Part shown: piece after piece, positions 1-10,938 of the stretch | Position numbering within the stretch: position 1 is the first letter of the stretch | Layout: each line of letters opens with the position of its first letter | DNA from: Meandrina meandrites | Lineage: Eukaryota; Cnidaria; Anthozoa; Scleractinia; Meandrinidae | Assembly: GCA_963693305.1 (NCBI GenBank) | Contig: OY855904.1 | Coordinates: 51,262,761 to 51,326,760 of the forward strand | Direction of reading: 5' to 3' | Length of the DNA stretch: 64,000 bases | Program-made: the position numbers and the translations under genes | The notes under the pieces: generated by a model | Told to the model about the DNA's origin: nothing | Seen by the model: the letters and a program-made list of their open reading frames with translations, nothing else | Databases searched by the model: none

Positions 1-19
1 ATTTTAAGTTCCTTAGTTC

Positions 20-1661
20 TATCCTTTATTAGTGTATAACGAATTTGTGATTAATTTTTATACCCCGTTCACACTAGCAAAACTTGTTTAAAAAAGTGGA
101 AATCAGCAAAAAAAAAAAAACTGAGAAACTTAATTTTGCGTAGGGCTCAAGTAAAGCTTCCATTTCTGTTTTTTATTGTGCTTAATTTGAAATCGACAAA
201 CATCAGTTGGCAACTTCTACCAAGAAAACTTTTTTACAGACTGTAAACGGTGTCTAACTTAACAGTATTTAAACGTGTTTTAGCCTTGGTGTGAATGGAG
301 TATTGGTCATTTATAATTACTAATTAGTTTATTTAGTTTAACCAGACAGACGGACTGACAGATAAAACTTTATTCAGACACGGTTAAAAACGATCAGTAA
401 ACAAAAAAAAATCTAAAATACTGGTTTACATGTTTGCCGTTTTATTGCACTCCAAATAGAACAGCTCTGGAACAACCAAAACTTCGCTCAAGAAAATTAG
501 ATCTAGGTTTGAGTATCTGATGGGTGTTCTCAGAGTTACGAATACTGTAAGAAAAATGACGAGCAGAGAATAGATCTTGCATGTAGCGAGGCGTAGTTTG
601 TTTAGCGTTTTGAGCATGATAACCGCCTTTCACGGTTTTGCTCGGGTTACTGAAACGGGATCCGCATAAGCATTTTTGCAGCTAAGTGTTTATGAATGGT
701 CTTATGTGCTTCAAGGCGCCTAATGCTGAGGCCGGAAAGTTTTATAGACATGTTATTAATATGGGTGGACCAGGAAAGGGTTTCATCAATTGTGTCAGTC
801 CAAGAGACGTTGAGGAGTTAACTCTTATGATTTCGTTTCCCTTGTATGTGCACGGAAGGAAGCCCCAGCTTGGGTTTCCAGCCTCTGACGCGAATCAGTG
901 ATCATAAATTAGTAAGGATAATAACTCATTTATTATAACATGTTATGTAAAGTACTATTCTTTATATTCCATAATATGATTATAATAATACAACTATAAT
1001 ATTTTGTAAATAATGTTATAATACATCTTTGAAACTTGATAGATGTTCAAACGCATACTCAGTGTTACAATACACCTTTGATTATATTATATGCTGTAAA
1101 TAATAAAAAAAATACCTGCTGATGTTAGAAATTGTGTATTTTTTTGTGTGTATGTGTGAAATTGTTAACTAAAAATAGTATTTTACGAAATCCCTTCATT
1201 GCAATTTTTTCTTCCCCCCTAACACTACATCCGCAAGTCATCTTCCTCTGTTGACGTAAACCTTTTAACAATAATACACAACTTCGTCAAGTTCACAAGA
1301 AATTGAACTTGTGATGAATGAAACACATCCTTATGATCTAAACACTGTTGTCAACTTACAGGTAGCGGACCTCTTTATTCAACAGTCTTACACATTTAGC
1401 AAATTGTTCGACATAAGCAGTAAAGTGATTCATGAGCCCAACATGTTGCATAGTAGATGCTGGGATGAGTAATTTGATATTAAGCAAACTCTGGAACTTG
1501 CAGAACACTACTTGCAATAGAGTAAAGTCTCCTGTTGGAATTCCTCGATTTAGTGTCGATCATTAACACCCCTCCATGTAATTGGCTGTCATACATGAAA
1601 TTATCTAGTCAAGCATTGATTGATGGAGTACATCTCGGTGCTCTCTTATATCGGCTCTTGG
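20..1661. repeat. Large interspersed repeat, copy A (pair of 20850-22687)
   Basis: This stretch is closely similar over its whole length to 20850-22687, in the same orientation. Shared landmarks are the opening GTATAACGAATTTGTGATTA, the LINE remnant in the middle, an AT-rich noncoding segment and a final segment around ATTCATGAGCCCAACATGTT. The two copies stop matching at about 1661 and 22687. Copy A lacks a stretch of LINE sequence that copy B keeps, near 660-680. It also lacks the tRNA-like insertion of copy B. No open frame of its own is convincing. Whether this is a large transposon or a segmental duplication cannot be decided from two copies. Confidence 0.85.
430..900 (-). pseudogene. 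Decayed LINE reverse-transcriptase C-terminus (jockey/CR1-like)
   Basis: Read on the minus strand, the sequence gives broken pieces of the C-terminal part of a non-LTR retrotransposon reverse transcriptase. It includes a stretch resembling the usual ending in which PR..N.L.RSF.. precedes a hydrophobic end; here it reads LKPRSNFLERSFGCSRAVL. Stops and frame changes interrupt it, and the segment that would encode the preceding LEPHF.YCS-type region is deleted. Two short minus-strand frames around 426-633 are fragments of it, and the plus-strand frame 686-901 is a shadow. It is a dead 3' portion. The family name is from memory of the domain and was not checked by search. Confidence 0.7.
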
Positions 1662-2269
1662 GAGAATTGTTGTTGGGATTATAAGTCACTGCGCGACTGA
1701 TCTCTGGCGAAGCAGACGAAAAGTTTTTTTACCCAATTACGATTACGTAATGAGCACGTGTAGCAGTTATTCCAGGAATTCACACCTTTATAAGGGGGAA
1801 TCAGACATATATGCGCTGACCCGTCTACTGGAAGAGAGGATCAACAAATTGACTCTTTAAATGTACCCTTTTAAAAATGACATTTATTGCTGTTAGTGGC
1901 GGTTCGAGTTTTGCTTATATTGCTGGAAAAATATAATTTCCGCGTAATCCTACACTTAATAACATTGCATCCCATGCACATGCACCGAGGCCCCTGTGAT
2001 AAAGGTGTGTTACGAAAAGCTGCTTATTAGAAACAAGAAACCTAGCCTGAACACTCAATCGGATTCTATCCGCGCAAAACTATTTTAATGAACAATCACA
2101 CCTCTCACCGCATGTATAACACTGTTGAACCGTTATTTTCTTTGCATTTGATAATGATGTCATGACGACATTGAAACTTGATCTAAACTGAACAGACGCA
2201 CCGCGAAATGGAATCTATTTGTTTTATACAATAACAAGACTTCTGTACACTTCATTATCGCTAAAGTGC
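1662..2269. other. Unassigned intergenic sequence
   Basis: No gene, RNA or clear repeat structure was recognised here. It lies between the end of repeat copy A and a TIR element whose target duplication begins at 2270. Confidence 0.5.
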
Positions 2270-2276
2270 CGCTACC

Positions 2277-2713
2277 TCGGGGGTGGAAGCGGAATCATTG
2301 GACTTTCATGATTCATGATTCCTGTCTTGTTTTACCTCAATGATTCGTGATTCATTTTAAAATTTCCTTCGATATTCATGATTCATTTGTCATTGCTTTC
2401 GCCCAGTTTTGAAAATAACTTAACTGTGTGTAACATACCTAATCACAGTCAAGTTGATAGGTAAGGGATGACAATTTGAATCGCGTTTTCAGTGTTATCC
2501 TGTAGGGGGGTCTGGGCATTTCTGTGATAAAGCTGTTAAGAAGTTTCGTAGTTTGCATTCCATATTCACACGACTCCAATATCGATGGAAGCATAATCAT
2601 TTGTTATTCATAATTCTTTTACCCATCTCTCGTTATTCATGATTCCCAAGTTTTAAACACGAAGATTCATGATTCCTACCAATTTTACAGCTATGATTCA
2701 TGATTACCCCCGA
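2277..2713. mobile_element. Short non-autonomous DNA transposon rich in ATTCATGATTC words
   Basis: The element begins TCGGGGGT and ends ACCCCCGA, an 8-bp terminal inverted repeat. It is bounded exactly by a 7-bp direct repeat, CGCTACC, at 2270-2276 and 2714-2720, which reads as a target-site duplication. The interior contains about nine copies of ATTCATGATTC or close variants, clustered at both ends (about 2310-2400 and 2615-2705). There is no coding capacity. Subterminal word clusters are typical of transposase-binding regions in hAT-like non-autonomous elements, but a 7-bp duplication is not the classic 8 bp, so the superfamily is left open. Confidence 0.8.
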
Positions 2714-2720
2714 CGCTACC

Positions 2721-3238
2721 GGTGAGCCTAGGTTGTTTTCATTTCGAGATAGTTTTCCTTAATAACGAAGCACTGTTGAACCGATTTAAAAACACGCAAT
2801 ATGAAGGAAAAATAAAATGTCAACGAAAGAAACTGACCTTTATTCAGTTTGTACTCTGTAAGCTTTAACTAAGGTAAGCGTTCAATGGCGTTCAACTGCC
2901 AGTCATGGATTTCCAGTAGCGGCTTCAAAATACTCTTTCGATAATTTTTCAAATCAGTCACTGTCTACTTCAACCTTGTTTAGCCCAATTACATGTCTCG
3001 AAAGGTATAGAGCATTAGGCAGATTGTTCCTCAATGTAGATTTATAATTAAGCTGAACCTCTTGTAGTTTTCGCAGTAAGTTTGGAAAACCTTTGCCGAG
3101 AAGATTGACTTGGACTATGAACTCTGATCACGCGCGCGAGTCACACAACGCAGTGACGTCATCTGTGCGTCTGTACTATAATAGATGGCAGGCATTAGCC
3201 AATCACAACGCGCGCGTTAACTCGGTTGGTGTATAATT
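2721..3238. other. Unassigned intergenic sequence
   Basis: No gene is visible. A CG-rich patch around 3130-3220 includes a CRE-type palindrome TGACGTCA at about 3163 and two runs of alternating CG. It directly precedes the foldback element at 3239 and may be part of it. Confidence 0.4.
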
Positions 3239-3352
3239 AACAATTATCCTGCGAAATCGTGCAGAATATCGCCTGATACTTAGCCGACGAGGCCGTAGGC
3301 CGAGTTGGCTAAAATCAGACGATATTCCGCAAGATTGAGCAGGATAATTGTT
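3239..3352. repeat. Foldback element with CG-rich tip
   Basis: The two arms are complementary over nearly the whole length. The outer ends are AACAATTATCCTGC (3239-3252) and its exact complement at 3339-3352, followed inward by matching GAATATCG and GCC blocks around a GC-rich loop. The outer AACAATTAT resembles the outer ends of the foldback at 13470-13580, suggesting one family. It has no coding capacity. Confidence 0.8.
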
Positions 3353-4635
3353 TTATTATTCAACAAATTGGCAACGAAACGCTTTTTGTAGCGAGAATAA
3401 CTGTGGTTGTGCGGCGCTTTGCAACATTTCGGACGAATCTTGGCGATCTACGTATATCGTGGGATATCTGTTACAGATAACAATGGCTTTCTGACCATAT
3501 ATGGGCATCGCGCAAGCTTGTTAAATAATAATAGTAAATATATTTCATTCCTTTTATAAGCACGTTTCTTTACATTTTACGCGCAAATGTTCCCAAACAA
3601 AATTGCAACAAAAGTCTTGAAGAAAACAACTTTAAGCCAAAGGGATAAGAAGGTACGGTGTTCTTAATTTTACTATTACCTTATCTATCTGATTCCTATC
3701 TATCATCTCCTATAATAACTTGAGGAAGTGCTTGTAAAAGCACCTGCAAATTAAAGTTGCAAACTAAACAAAATACAGTCCTAAGATTAATCTTTTTTGC
3801 AACTACATCTGGGCCTTACTCAGAAAGCGCTTTCCCACTGGAAAAGCTGAACCCTTTACAGACTTACAAAATCTGTATTTTTTTTTTTGAAATCTCTGTA
3901 TTTCCTATTCACATTCGTTACTATGCTGCTCACCGTCTCGTGTGGTTAAGTTAAGTTACGGGAAAAGATTGTACACCATTCCCATTCATTAACTACGCCA
4001 CTCACTGCCTCCAGATGGAAATTTTCCCCCAAGCTTGTAAAGATAGGAGAATCGTGGCCCAGCTATAGTGGGCTTACTCTCTCTGTCACACCATAACATA
4101 GATAATAATGAGTGGCAGAAAATTGAACTCCTACATTAAGATCGACAAAAACCTGTAAGGCGGGCGGACAGAGTAAAACATTAGGAGACGTAAAGAAAAA
4201 CAACAGGAGAAGCCCCACTAGTCGAGAAGACCAGGAATCCGTCGCAAGCGGATCGACCGGATACAGTGGTCGTAACTGAGGTTACCTTTCTGATCGCGGC
4301 TAGGCAAGAAGGAGGGGCGGGGCGCATTGTTTTTTTACCATTTTTTACGTTATTTATTTGAACTTTTAGCTAGAAAGAAGAAATGGATAAATATCATTCT
4401 CATATATCATTAATGCAAAACAAGTATTACTAACTCTTTTTATGCTTGACTCGCGGGTATTGTAGATTTATCTATGCAGAGACTGACACTGGACAATAAA
4501 TGTCTTTTTGAATAAGAAATTTCTTAAAATAGCTTACAAACTAATTATGAATATTAGATCACCATCAGTTACCCAATATACTCAGCAATTATTGGATGAG
4601 GCTGAGTATGATATGAAGAATTATGCAGATCGAGG
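3353..4635. other. Unassigned intergenic sequence
   Basis: No conserved protein, RNA gene or tandem structure was recognised. A short open frame at 3757-3954 has no recognisable domain and is probably chance. Confidence 0.4.
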
Positions 4636-4716
4636 AGGGTGTTCAATAATTGTTTTATTATTTATTGAAAATATTTCCAAGAGCTCTAAAAACACCAAAT
4701 GCATTAAAATGGCTAT

Positions 4717-4947
4717 TCACTTCGGCGTAGAATTTTCGCTAACAGTTGCCAATTCCTTAGCGCGCCTGTGTTGCAGCCGAACTAAACCCAGTTCCTCCGC
4801 TGTCATTGGTTTTTGGATGTTTCTCTCCTGAAGATGAGCTTTAAAAATCAAGTGAATTCCCTTCGAAGCTTTTTTGATGTTTTTGCTATCTTTATCATCT
4901 AATATTTTGCCCACTTTTTCGTCGCAACGTTGAAATTTAGCGACCAT
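4717..4947 (-). pseudogene. N-terminal fragment of a DUF3504/Crypton-like (QRICH1/KIAA1958-type) protein
   Basis: This minus-strand frame of 76 codons starts with MVAKF and contains the stretch DDKDSKNIKKASKGIHLIFK, followed by a helix-like tail ending SENSTPK. The pattern DD.D..N.KKA....L..FK is shared with the scrap at 12743-12871. From memory it resembles the N-terminal helical region of cnidarian proteins that precede a DUF3504 (tyrosine-recombinase-derived) domain. The body of such a protein is absent. The reading frame is flanked by CAATAATT-type ends (about 4640 and 5010) that hint at an internally deleted transposon. The assignment is by motif only. Confidence 0.4.
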
Positions 4948-5060
4948 TTTCGCGCCTTCGGCTGAGCTCTATACCAAGCCGTTGTTGCGTGACGTCAACC
5001 GTCCAATAATTATTACCTCATTCCTCCAATAATAGAAGCGTCTTTTTTAAAAATTTGGTC

Positions 5061-5590
5061 GGTGCTAGCCGGTTAGTTGGAATTAGCCGGGGATTAATTG
5101 AATAATAATAGTAGTTATTGTACTGTTGTTAAACGAAAGAGAAACGTATTCTATTTGCTGAAAATTGATGTTTGATGAAAATTTAATGAAAGAGTTTTCT
5201 TTTCCAATTTGAACGTTTTGCCTTCTATTCATAGCATTGATGTGTTAACAAGTTTACTCACTGTCGAGAAATTATGCGGAAAGCATATGAAGGCCCCAGA
5301 CTTTCATAAATAGTACGTGCCAGGTCTGCTAAAGCAAATGCAGAGGAAAAATATGAAAAAGAAGTCACCAAAGCAGAATTATTTTTAAATTTTAAAGTTT
5401 CATGTCTGTGCTTGAAATTTAAGCTAATTTACACTGAGTTAGATTATAGAAACGTGATGTTTGTTTCTTAATCCTACACAGTTGAAAATGGAGATGAGAT
5501 AATATTCAAACAATAATTATTTACCAGCAGTTCATTTTGACATATTGTTTACATTCAATTCTTCTATTAACCACTACACCTGCATTCCTG
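5061..5590. other. Unassigned intergenic sequence
   Basis: AT-rich sequence with no open frame or repeat structure that I can name. Confidence 0.4.
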
Positions 5591-5599
5591 CTTGTAGTT

Positions 5600-8530
5600 T
5601 GGCTGTTCTCCTTTGCCACTGAACCTTTGCATCAATAAGTGAGTTTCCCATTGGCAAGGTGGGTTAAAGACTTTCTGAACTATTTTTGTCTGATACTTTT
5701 TACTGTAACCTATAAATCCTTTCAATTGAAGAGAACGTTTTACCGCTAAGTCAAACCTTTAGTTTGTGTAATTCTAAGTTAATAGCTATTTGAAAGCATC
5801 ATATTGATATGGCACTGTACTCAGTTCTAAGTCAATCCAGTTTACAATTTTGAAGTCGCTGTCACGTTTTAGCTCGCATTTCGAAATTAGATATCCAGTA
5901 CTAAGCGCCAGTAGCATTTGAGTTAAAAAGTCTTCAAAACATTTGACGTTACAGCTACATCTACTGTTTGTAAGTGGACATTTGTTTAAAATTTGTTAAG
6001 AGATTCGCTTTTGCCGCTGGAATATCGACAAGCGATCATTTGATACCGAAAGCAAGAAGCCTGATCAACAAAAACAAAAACTAGTACAAGATAACCCAAG
6101 GTTAACCCAAGATAATGATATCGATAAATATAAATGACAAGCTAAGCGCCAATAATTTAGAGAAAGAAACAATTAAACCGAAAATTGGGGCTTAGACTAT
6201 TGTGAAATTTAGAGGCTGTACTCTTTCGGAAATAGTAATGCTTTAATTCAGTAATCGAAAGTCGAAGGGAAAAGCTGCAAATCTGGTACAAGTAGCGATT
6301 GAAAATTGGCGCAGTTCAATCCTAAATTTGAACCCCATACCTTGTTTAAAAAAGTTGCGAATTTGGCGAGGTTGAGTATTTATTGAGAATAGAGTACCTA
6401 GAGCAGTTTGTAATAAATCTGTTTTCGTTTTATCCTTGAAACAAATTTTACAGTAGAGCTATATGTTCGTAGACTGCTAAAAATACAAATACGAGAATAC
6501 CAAAAAGTTCCCAGCGTCGCAATATTTTTTGTCATCCTGTTAGCAAGTAAATTGTCCATTGAACGGTAATATTGTCTCTTTGCAGTGTGACTATTCTCCA
6601 CTAACACTGAGGCCCCACATCAGGATCCTATCGCCAACAAGGTTGGTTGAAATTTTTTTAAATTTATATTGTTTTTATCAATTGATTATCTTTACTCCAG
6701 GTGTATTTTCTCTGTCGGGAAGAAAACGTCCAATTCTATACAACAATCGCTCTTCGACAGCAACATTAAAGATCAAATGCGGTCATGCAGTTGAACATTT
6801 CAACACGGGGAAGCTTTGTATTCAGTTTTGAGTCAATTAACATTCTAATTACAATTCTGTTATCGTTTCCACAAATTTAGCTCACATTAGCAAATACATT
6901 TACACTCTAATACATAGCTGCTATAACCATTTTCAGTCATAAAAGGACTCTTTGAAGACTTGACCATGTTTTAGCACATTTTGTTATTTGACGTGAAAAT
7001 TATATAAATACGTTTTTTGAAAAGTTCATGTTGACCTCGTTATAAACAGTTTAACGACCTTAAACGCAACAGGAATAAAATAATGTCGAGTCTCTCTCTC
7101 TTGTCTCTCTTGGTTAGACAAAAAAAAAAAAACTATTTACGTAGTTCTTTATGAAAATGGAGGGGCAGCTGCATCTAGGTTTTTTGAGTTAAAGAACTCG
7201 AGAAGTGATTCGGCTGATGTGAAATTCAGAGCCTGTTAGATTTCGGAGATACTTTTTAAAAAATGCTTTATGTATTATAAACATCCGAAAGGAAGTCATA
7301 GAGAAAAGCGATTTAAAATTGGCTGCGTTATTTGTCTCAATAAACCATGGACTTAACGAACAGCTGATTTCGGCTGAGGAGTGAGACATGTAGAATGAGG
7401 TGGGCTTGCCACGTCTGAGTGTGCTTTGCGTCAGATAAATAACTGGTCTTTTAATTAGAAGACAAAACCTTCAGTATAAGCTCAAATAGCGAACCCGGAC
7501 GTTGGGTTAATTGTGTAGTCTTAAAATCAAGCGAGGGCTTAGCGTTACTGAGAAAAGCGGTATTCGCTCAGTCACGGCTGTTACTAGTATTTTGATTCAA
7601 AAAAGTGTCTTGAAAGAAGTAGACTAGATAATGTTAATCGCATCCTTGAAGCCTATTTTATACCTGAACACAGCACGAGTGGTTTTACTTTACCCGTGAA
7701 ATGGTAACTTAACTTCCAGATACTATCACATGTTGTTTCGCGGGTTAGATAAAATCACTCTATTATCTATGGTATACGAAAGCTTCAAGTTAAAGGAATC
7801 GAAAATTGATTTTTTTCTTCTGTCGATCTACGTTTTTCACGATGTTCATGGGCCTGTCTTTATAATGTATAAACACATCTTCATCGAATCGTGGATGCTT
7901 TTCAATTTGTTCGAACAGCTCAAAGGTGGCTTACTGTGTTGTTTGCCTTAACCGAGTCACCTATCGTTGATTAATATCGTCGATATCTTTAATATGTCGT
8001 GACATTTGGAAGTTCAACCCCCCCCCCCCCCCCCTTAATAATTTTTAGAAACTTTAAAATTTAACTAGTAAAAAATTGTTTTGAAATGTTTACAATTACG
8101 GCAAACATAAAATACCGAGGAGCGACCATTTTTGTCATCACTCACTTACTCAGAGGGCTGTTTCGTTGTTGTATTCTTTACAAAAAGTGAGATACCCGCC
8201 CGAGAAAAATTAATACAAGTATTACACGCTATGATATATGTAAGGAAAACAGAAATGACAAAATTCGCGACAATAATTTTGGTAAAAAATGTACTGAATA
8301 GAACTGTAATATATCCCGCAAGTACTGAGCGATTTTTGAAGCAGCCGAAAGTCGTAGGGAAAGCAATTTCGAATCGGTGCGCTAAACCAACAACTGATTT
8401 TCGCGCAATACTAAGGGAAAACGAACGTTGGTGTAGTTTAGACTTAAATTTGGAAATGTCAAGTATACTGACTCTTCATGCTCGGCAGATATTAACTTGG
8501 GAACCCTGCGGCAGTTCAACCTAAACCAAC
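5600..8530. repeat. Diverged tandem array with a period of about 1.0 kb
   Basis: Three related blocks recur at near-regular spacing. Versions of a block reading CGAAAGTCGAAGGGAAA lie near 6258, 7283 and 8347. Another block, with TCAGTT..GAGTCAAT and a following TTTAGCTC, occurs near 5820 and 6825, and a third with ATTCTCC..TAACACTGA lies near 5600 and 6595. Divergence is high and the units do not share an open reading frame, including the frame at 8132-8524. This could be a decayed multicopy noncoding gene or an old satellite. Unit borders are approximate. Confidence 0.5.
8018..8034. repeat. Poly-C tract
   Basis: A run of 17 C. Similar long G or C runs occur at 8933-8952, 21220-21240, 34230-34251, 39670-39688 and 61615-61629. 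Confidence 0.9.
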
Positions 8531-8783
8531 AAAAAAAAAAATGATGATGTATTGAGTTTTGAACCTGACCGTCTCATGCGCGTCAGCTAAATGAATGACT
8601 CTCTTGTTTAGTTTAAACGGCAAAAGCTTTTTGAAATGTGAGCCAAAAAAAAGAAGGAATTTGTCCGAGTTAATTATTATTGATCAGAGAGGAATGTTTC
8701 ATTCTGAATGTTTAAACGGATCCCTAGTGCAATTTCGAAAAGTAAACTACACTGTAAATCGAAAAGATCTGTTTTAGACACCA

Positions 8784-9232
8784 AAATGGGGCCGTTTCGG
8801 TGAGTAAAATACAGGACTATTTTGGGGCTAATTTAGCCCATTTGGAACGGGGTCGTTTTGGCCCCAGTGAACAGGGTAGAAATAGCCCTGTGAAAGGTGG
8901 TTGAAACGAACACGCAGAAGGGCTGGAAAAATGGGGGGGGGGGGGGGGGGGGTTAATGTTGTGTTTTAAGGGGTTTAAATGGTACGTTTCCATGGTTAAA
9001 TTAGCCCTTCTTGAGCCGTTTCGTGCTTTCAGAAAGACAGGAAATTGGCTCCCATTACGTGGCCAATTTAGCCTAATTTATATTCAAAACAAAAGTACTT
9101 TAAATGACAAAATTAGGATCATCACGTCTAAAACGACATTCTGCGTAAGGGCTGTTTTGGGCCATGAGTATTTGAATAGCCCTATTACAAGGACTAAAAT
9201 GGTTATTGGCATGCATAAAAATGGCCCCATTT
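8784..9232. mobile_element. Probable non-autonomous element with AGGGCTA/TAGCCC words
   Basis: A 10-bp inverted pair, AAATGGGGCC at 8784-8793 and GGCCCCATTT at 9223-9232, bounds a segment in which TAGCCC or its complement GGGCTA recurs at least six times in both orientations. A run of 20 G sits inside at 8933-8952. I found no clear target duplication, so the borders are less secure than for the elements at 2277 or 58531. There is no coding capacity. Confidence 0.5.
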
Positions 9233-9580
9233 GAGTCAGAAATACACAAAGCTGCCTTCATTTAAAGTAAGAACCACAACAAGCAGTAGTGACAGTATAT
9301 AATACACAGGAGACAGACATTTTGTGAACACTTGAAAATATTTTAATCTCCTATTATTAAGCTTAAAACAGAAACACAAATTTACTGGCAAATTTACTGT
9401 TTGTCATACATTTCTTAATAAAAACTGCAATTTTGTAAGTATACTGAATCACACATTTGGACAGCTCAATTCAGCGGAAACGAAAAGCGTATTTTGTCTA
9501 TTTTATTTTATCGGTAGCATTTTTCTCGCAGCAAAAGTAGGCCATACATTCGTTAATCTGTTTTGATTTTCATTTCTCAT
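9233..9580. other. Unassigned intergenic sequence
   Basis: No gene or repeat was recognised. Confidence 0.4.
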
Positions 9581-9630
9581 TTCTTCTTCTTCTTCTTCTT
9601 CTTCTTCTTCTTCTTCTTCTTCTTCTTCTT

Positions 9631-9661
<31 letters not shown>

Positions 9662-9674
9662 TTATTATTATTAT
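9581..9674. repeat. (TTC)n microsatellite running into (ATT)n
   Basis: About 80 bases of uninterrupted TTC repeat are followed by a short ATT repeat. It is a purine/pyrimidine-asymmetric tract of the GAA/TTC type, which can form triplex DNA. Confidence 0.95.
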
Positions 9675-10386
9675 AATTCCTTTTTAGACGCAAGCCTTCC
9701 TTTTCTACATTTTACTCAATAAAAATTCATATCCACTTTTTTAGAATACCTTTAAAAAAGTAAACACCGCCTGTAAACGCACTCAAGAGGGGAAATTTTT
9801 GAAAACGCCGGCGTTTTCCCGTTTTCGTGTGGACGATAAGAACGGAACTTTTTGAAAACGATGATGGCAAATTATCTCATCCCGCGCCGAACAAGAGTAT
9901 GTTTCAGTGCTGCTCTATTTAAGGCGTGTATAGCATACCTTATATTTTAATATTCTCTTTCAGGTAAATGTTAAAGCTTCAGTACTATTTTCAAACTCCG
10001 GCTTATACTGTGAGCTTCTTCGACCACCAGTCTTGAAAATCGAAGAGTTAAGTGAGTGGACAGCGGTCTACAAGCAAGACTTTGGCAGGTAATAAGTGGT
10101 ATTGATTGCGCGTCTTATGTTTGACAGACACGACGTGTGTCTTGTTTGAAAGCGATCTTATTTCGACTTTAATTGCCAGCAATGTTTTCACTGAGTTGAT
10201 ATACAAAGTTGACAACTTGAACAGCCAGTTATTAAAATCGCACGGCAAAGCTGTATTTTCCGCTGTCGCCTTATTTTACGTACGATAAATCGCTTGAAGT
10301 TAATGATTATATTATCATTATACGCGGCCAAATTGAAAACCGCCCTCTTGAAAACACGCGCTTGCGGGCCGCAAATGACTCCTAGC
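9675..10386. other. Unassigned intergenic sequence
   Basis: No protein or RNA gene was recognised. The right end (10325-10386) becomes GC-rich and leads into the palindrome at 10387. Confidence 0.4.
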
Positions 10387-10410
10387 GGGCCGTTAATGCA
10401 TTAACGGCCC
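10387..10410. repeat. 24-bp perfect palindrome in a GC-rich patch
   Basis: The palindrome has arms GGGCCGTTAATG and CATTAACGGCCC with no loop. The preceding 10360-10386 carries another GGGCCG. The wording GGGCCGCAAATGA upstream is close to the centre of the foldback at 16792-16922, so this may be a degraded member of that family. Confidence 0.7.
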
Positions 10411-10870
10411 TACCGCTGATTGGTTCTCGGTTCATCATCCGATGAATATTAACCAACCAGGTCACGTTTAATGACGCGGGAAAACAATTTAGGTGCGAAC
10501 AGCTTGCGTACAGCAAGTTTTAAAGTAAAAAAAGTCTCGAACAGTTTCTCGCTGAGCGAATAGTGTTCGAAAAGAAAAATCAAAGCCTATTTGTTATGAA
10601 TGGGACAAAATGCAGCTAAAAAATTCGGATGTAGAAGCAAAAGCACAAGGGGAAGATATAAAGAGAGCAACTTCTTGTTGTCTTGCGAGAAACGAAACAC
10701 AACAAAACAACGGTTCACTTCATTTTGTGTTTCTCGGGTCGAGCTAAATTAACTGAAGCATTGCGAGATTTCACGCCGAGGCTCAACTGGAAAATGTAAG
10801 TTCGTAAATTATTATTATCCACTTATTTTCAGAGACACAGCAGTTCTTTTTAACTACATCTATACAATAC

Positions 10871-10938
<68 letters not shown>

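Noticed and set aside
686..901. 71-codon frame, with a counterpart at 21703-21900
   Set aside because: It lies opposite the decayed LINE reverse transcriptase, so the similarity between the two copies reflects the repeat and not a plus-strand protein.
8132..8524. 130-codon open frame on the plus strand
   Set aside because: It has no recognisable domain, and the related units of the 1-kb tandem array do not keep the frame, so it is most likely chance.
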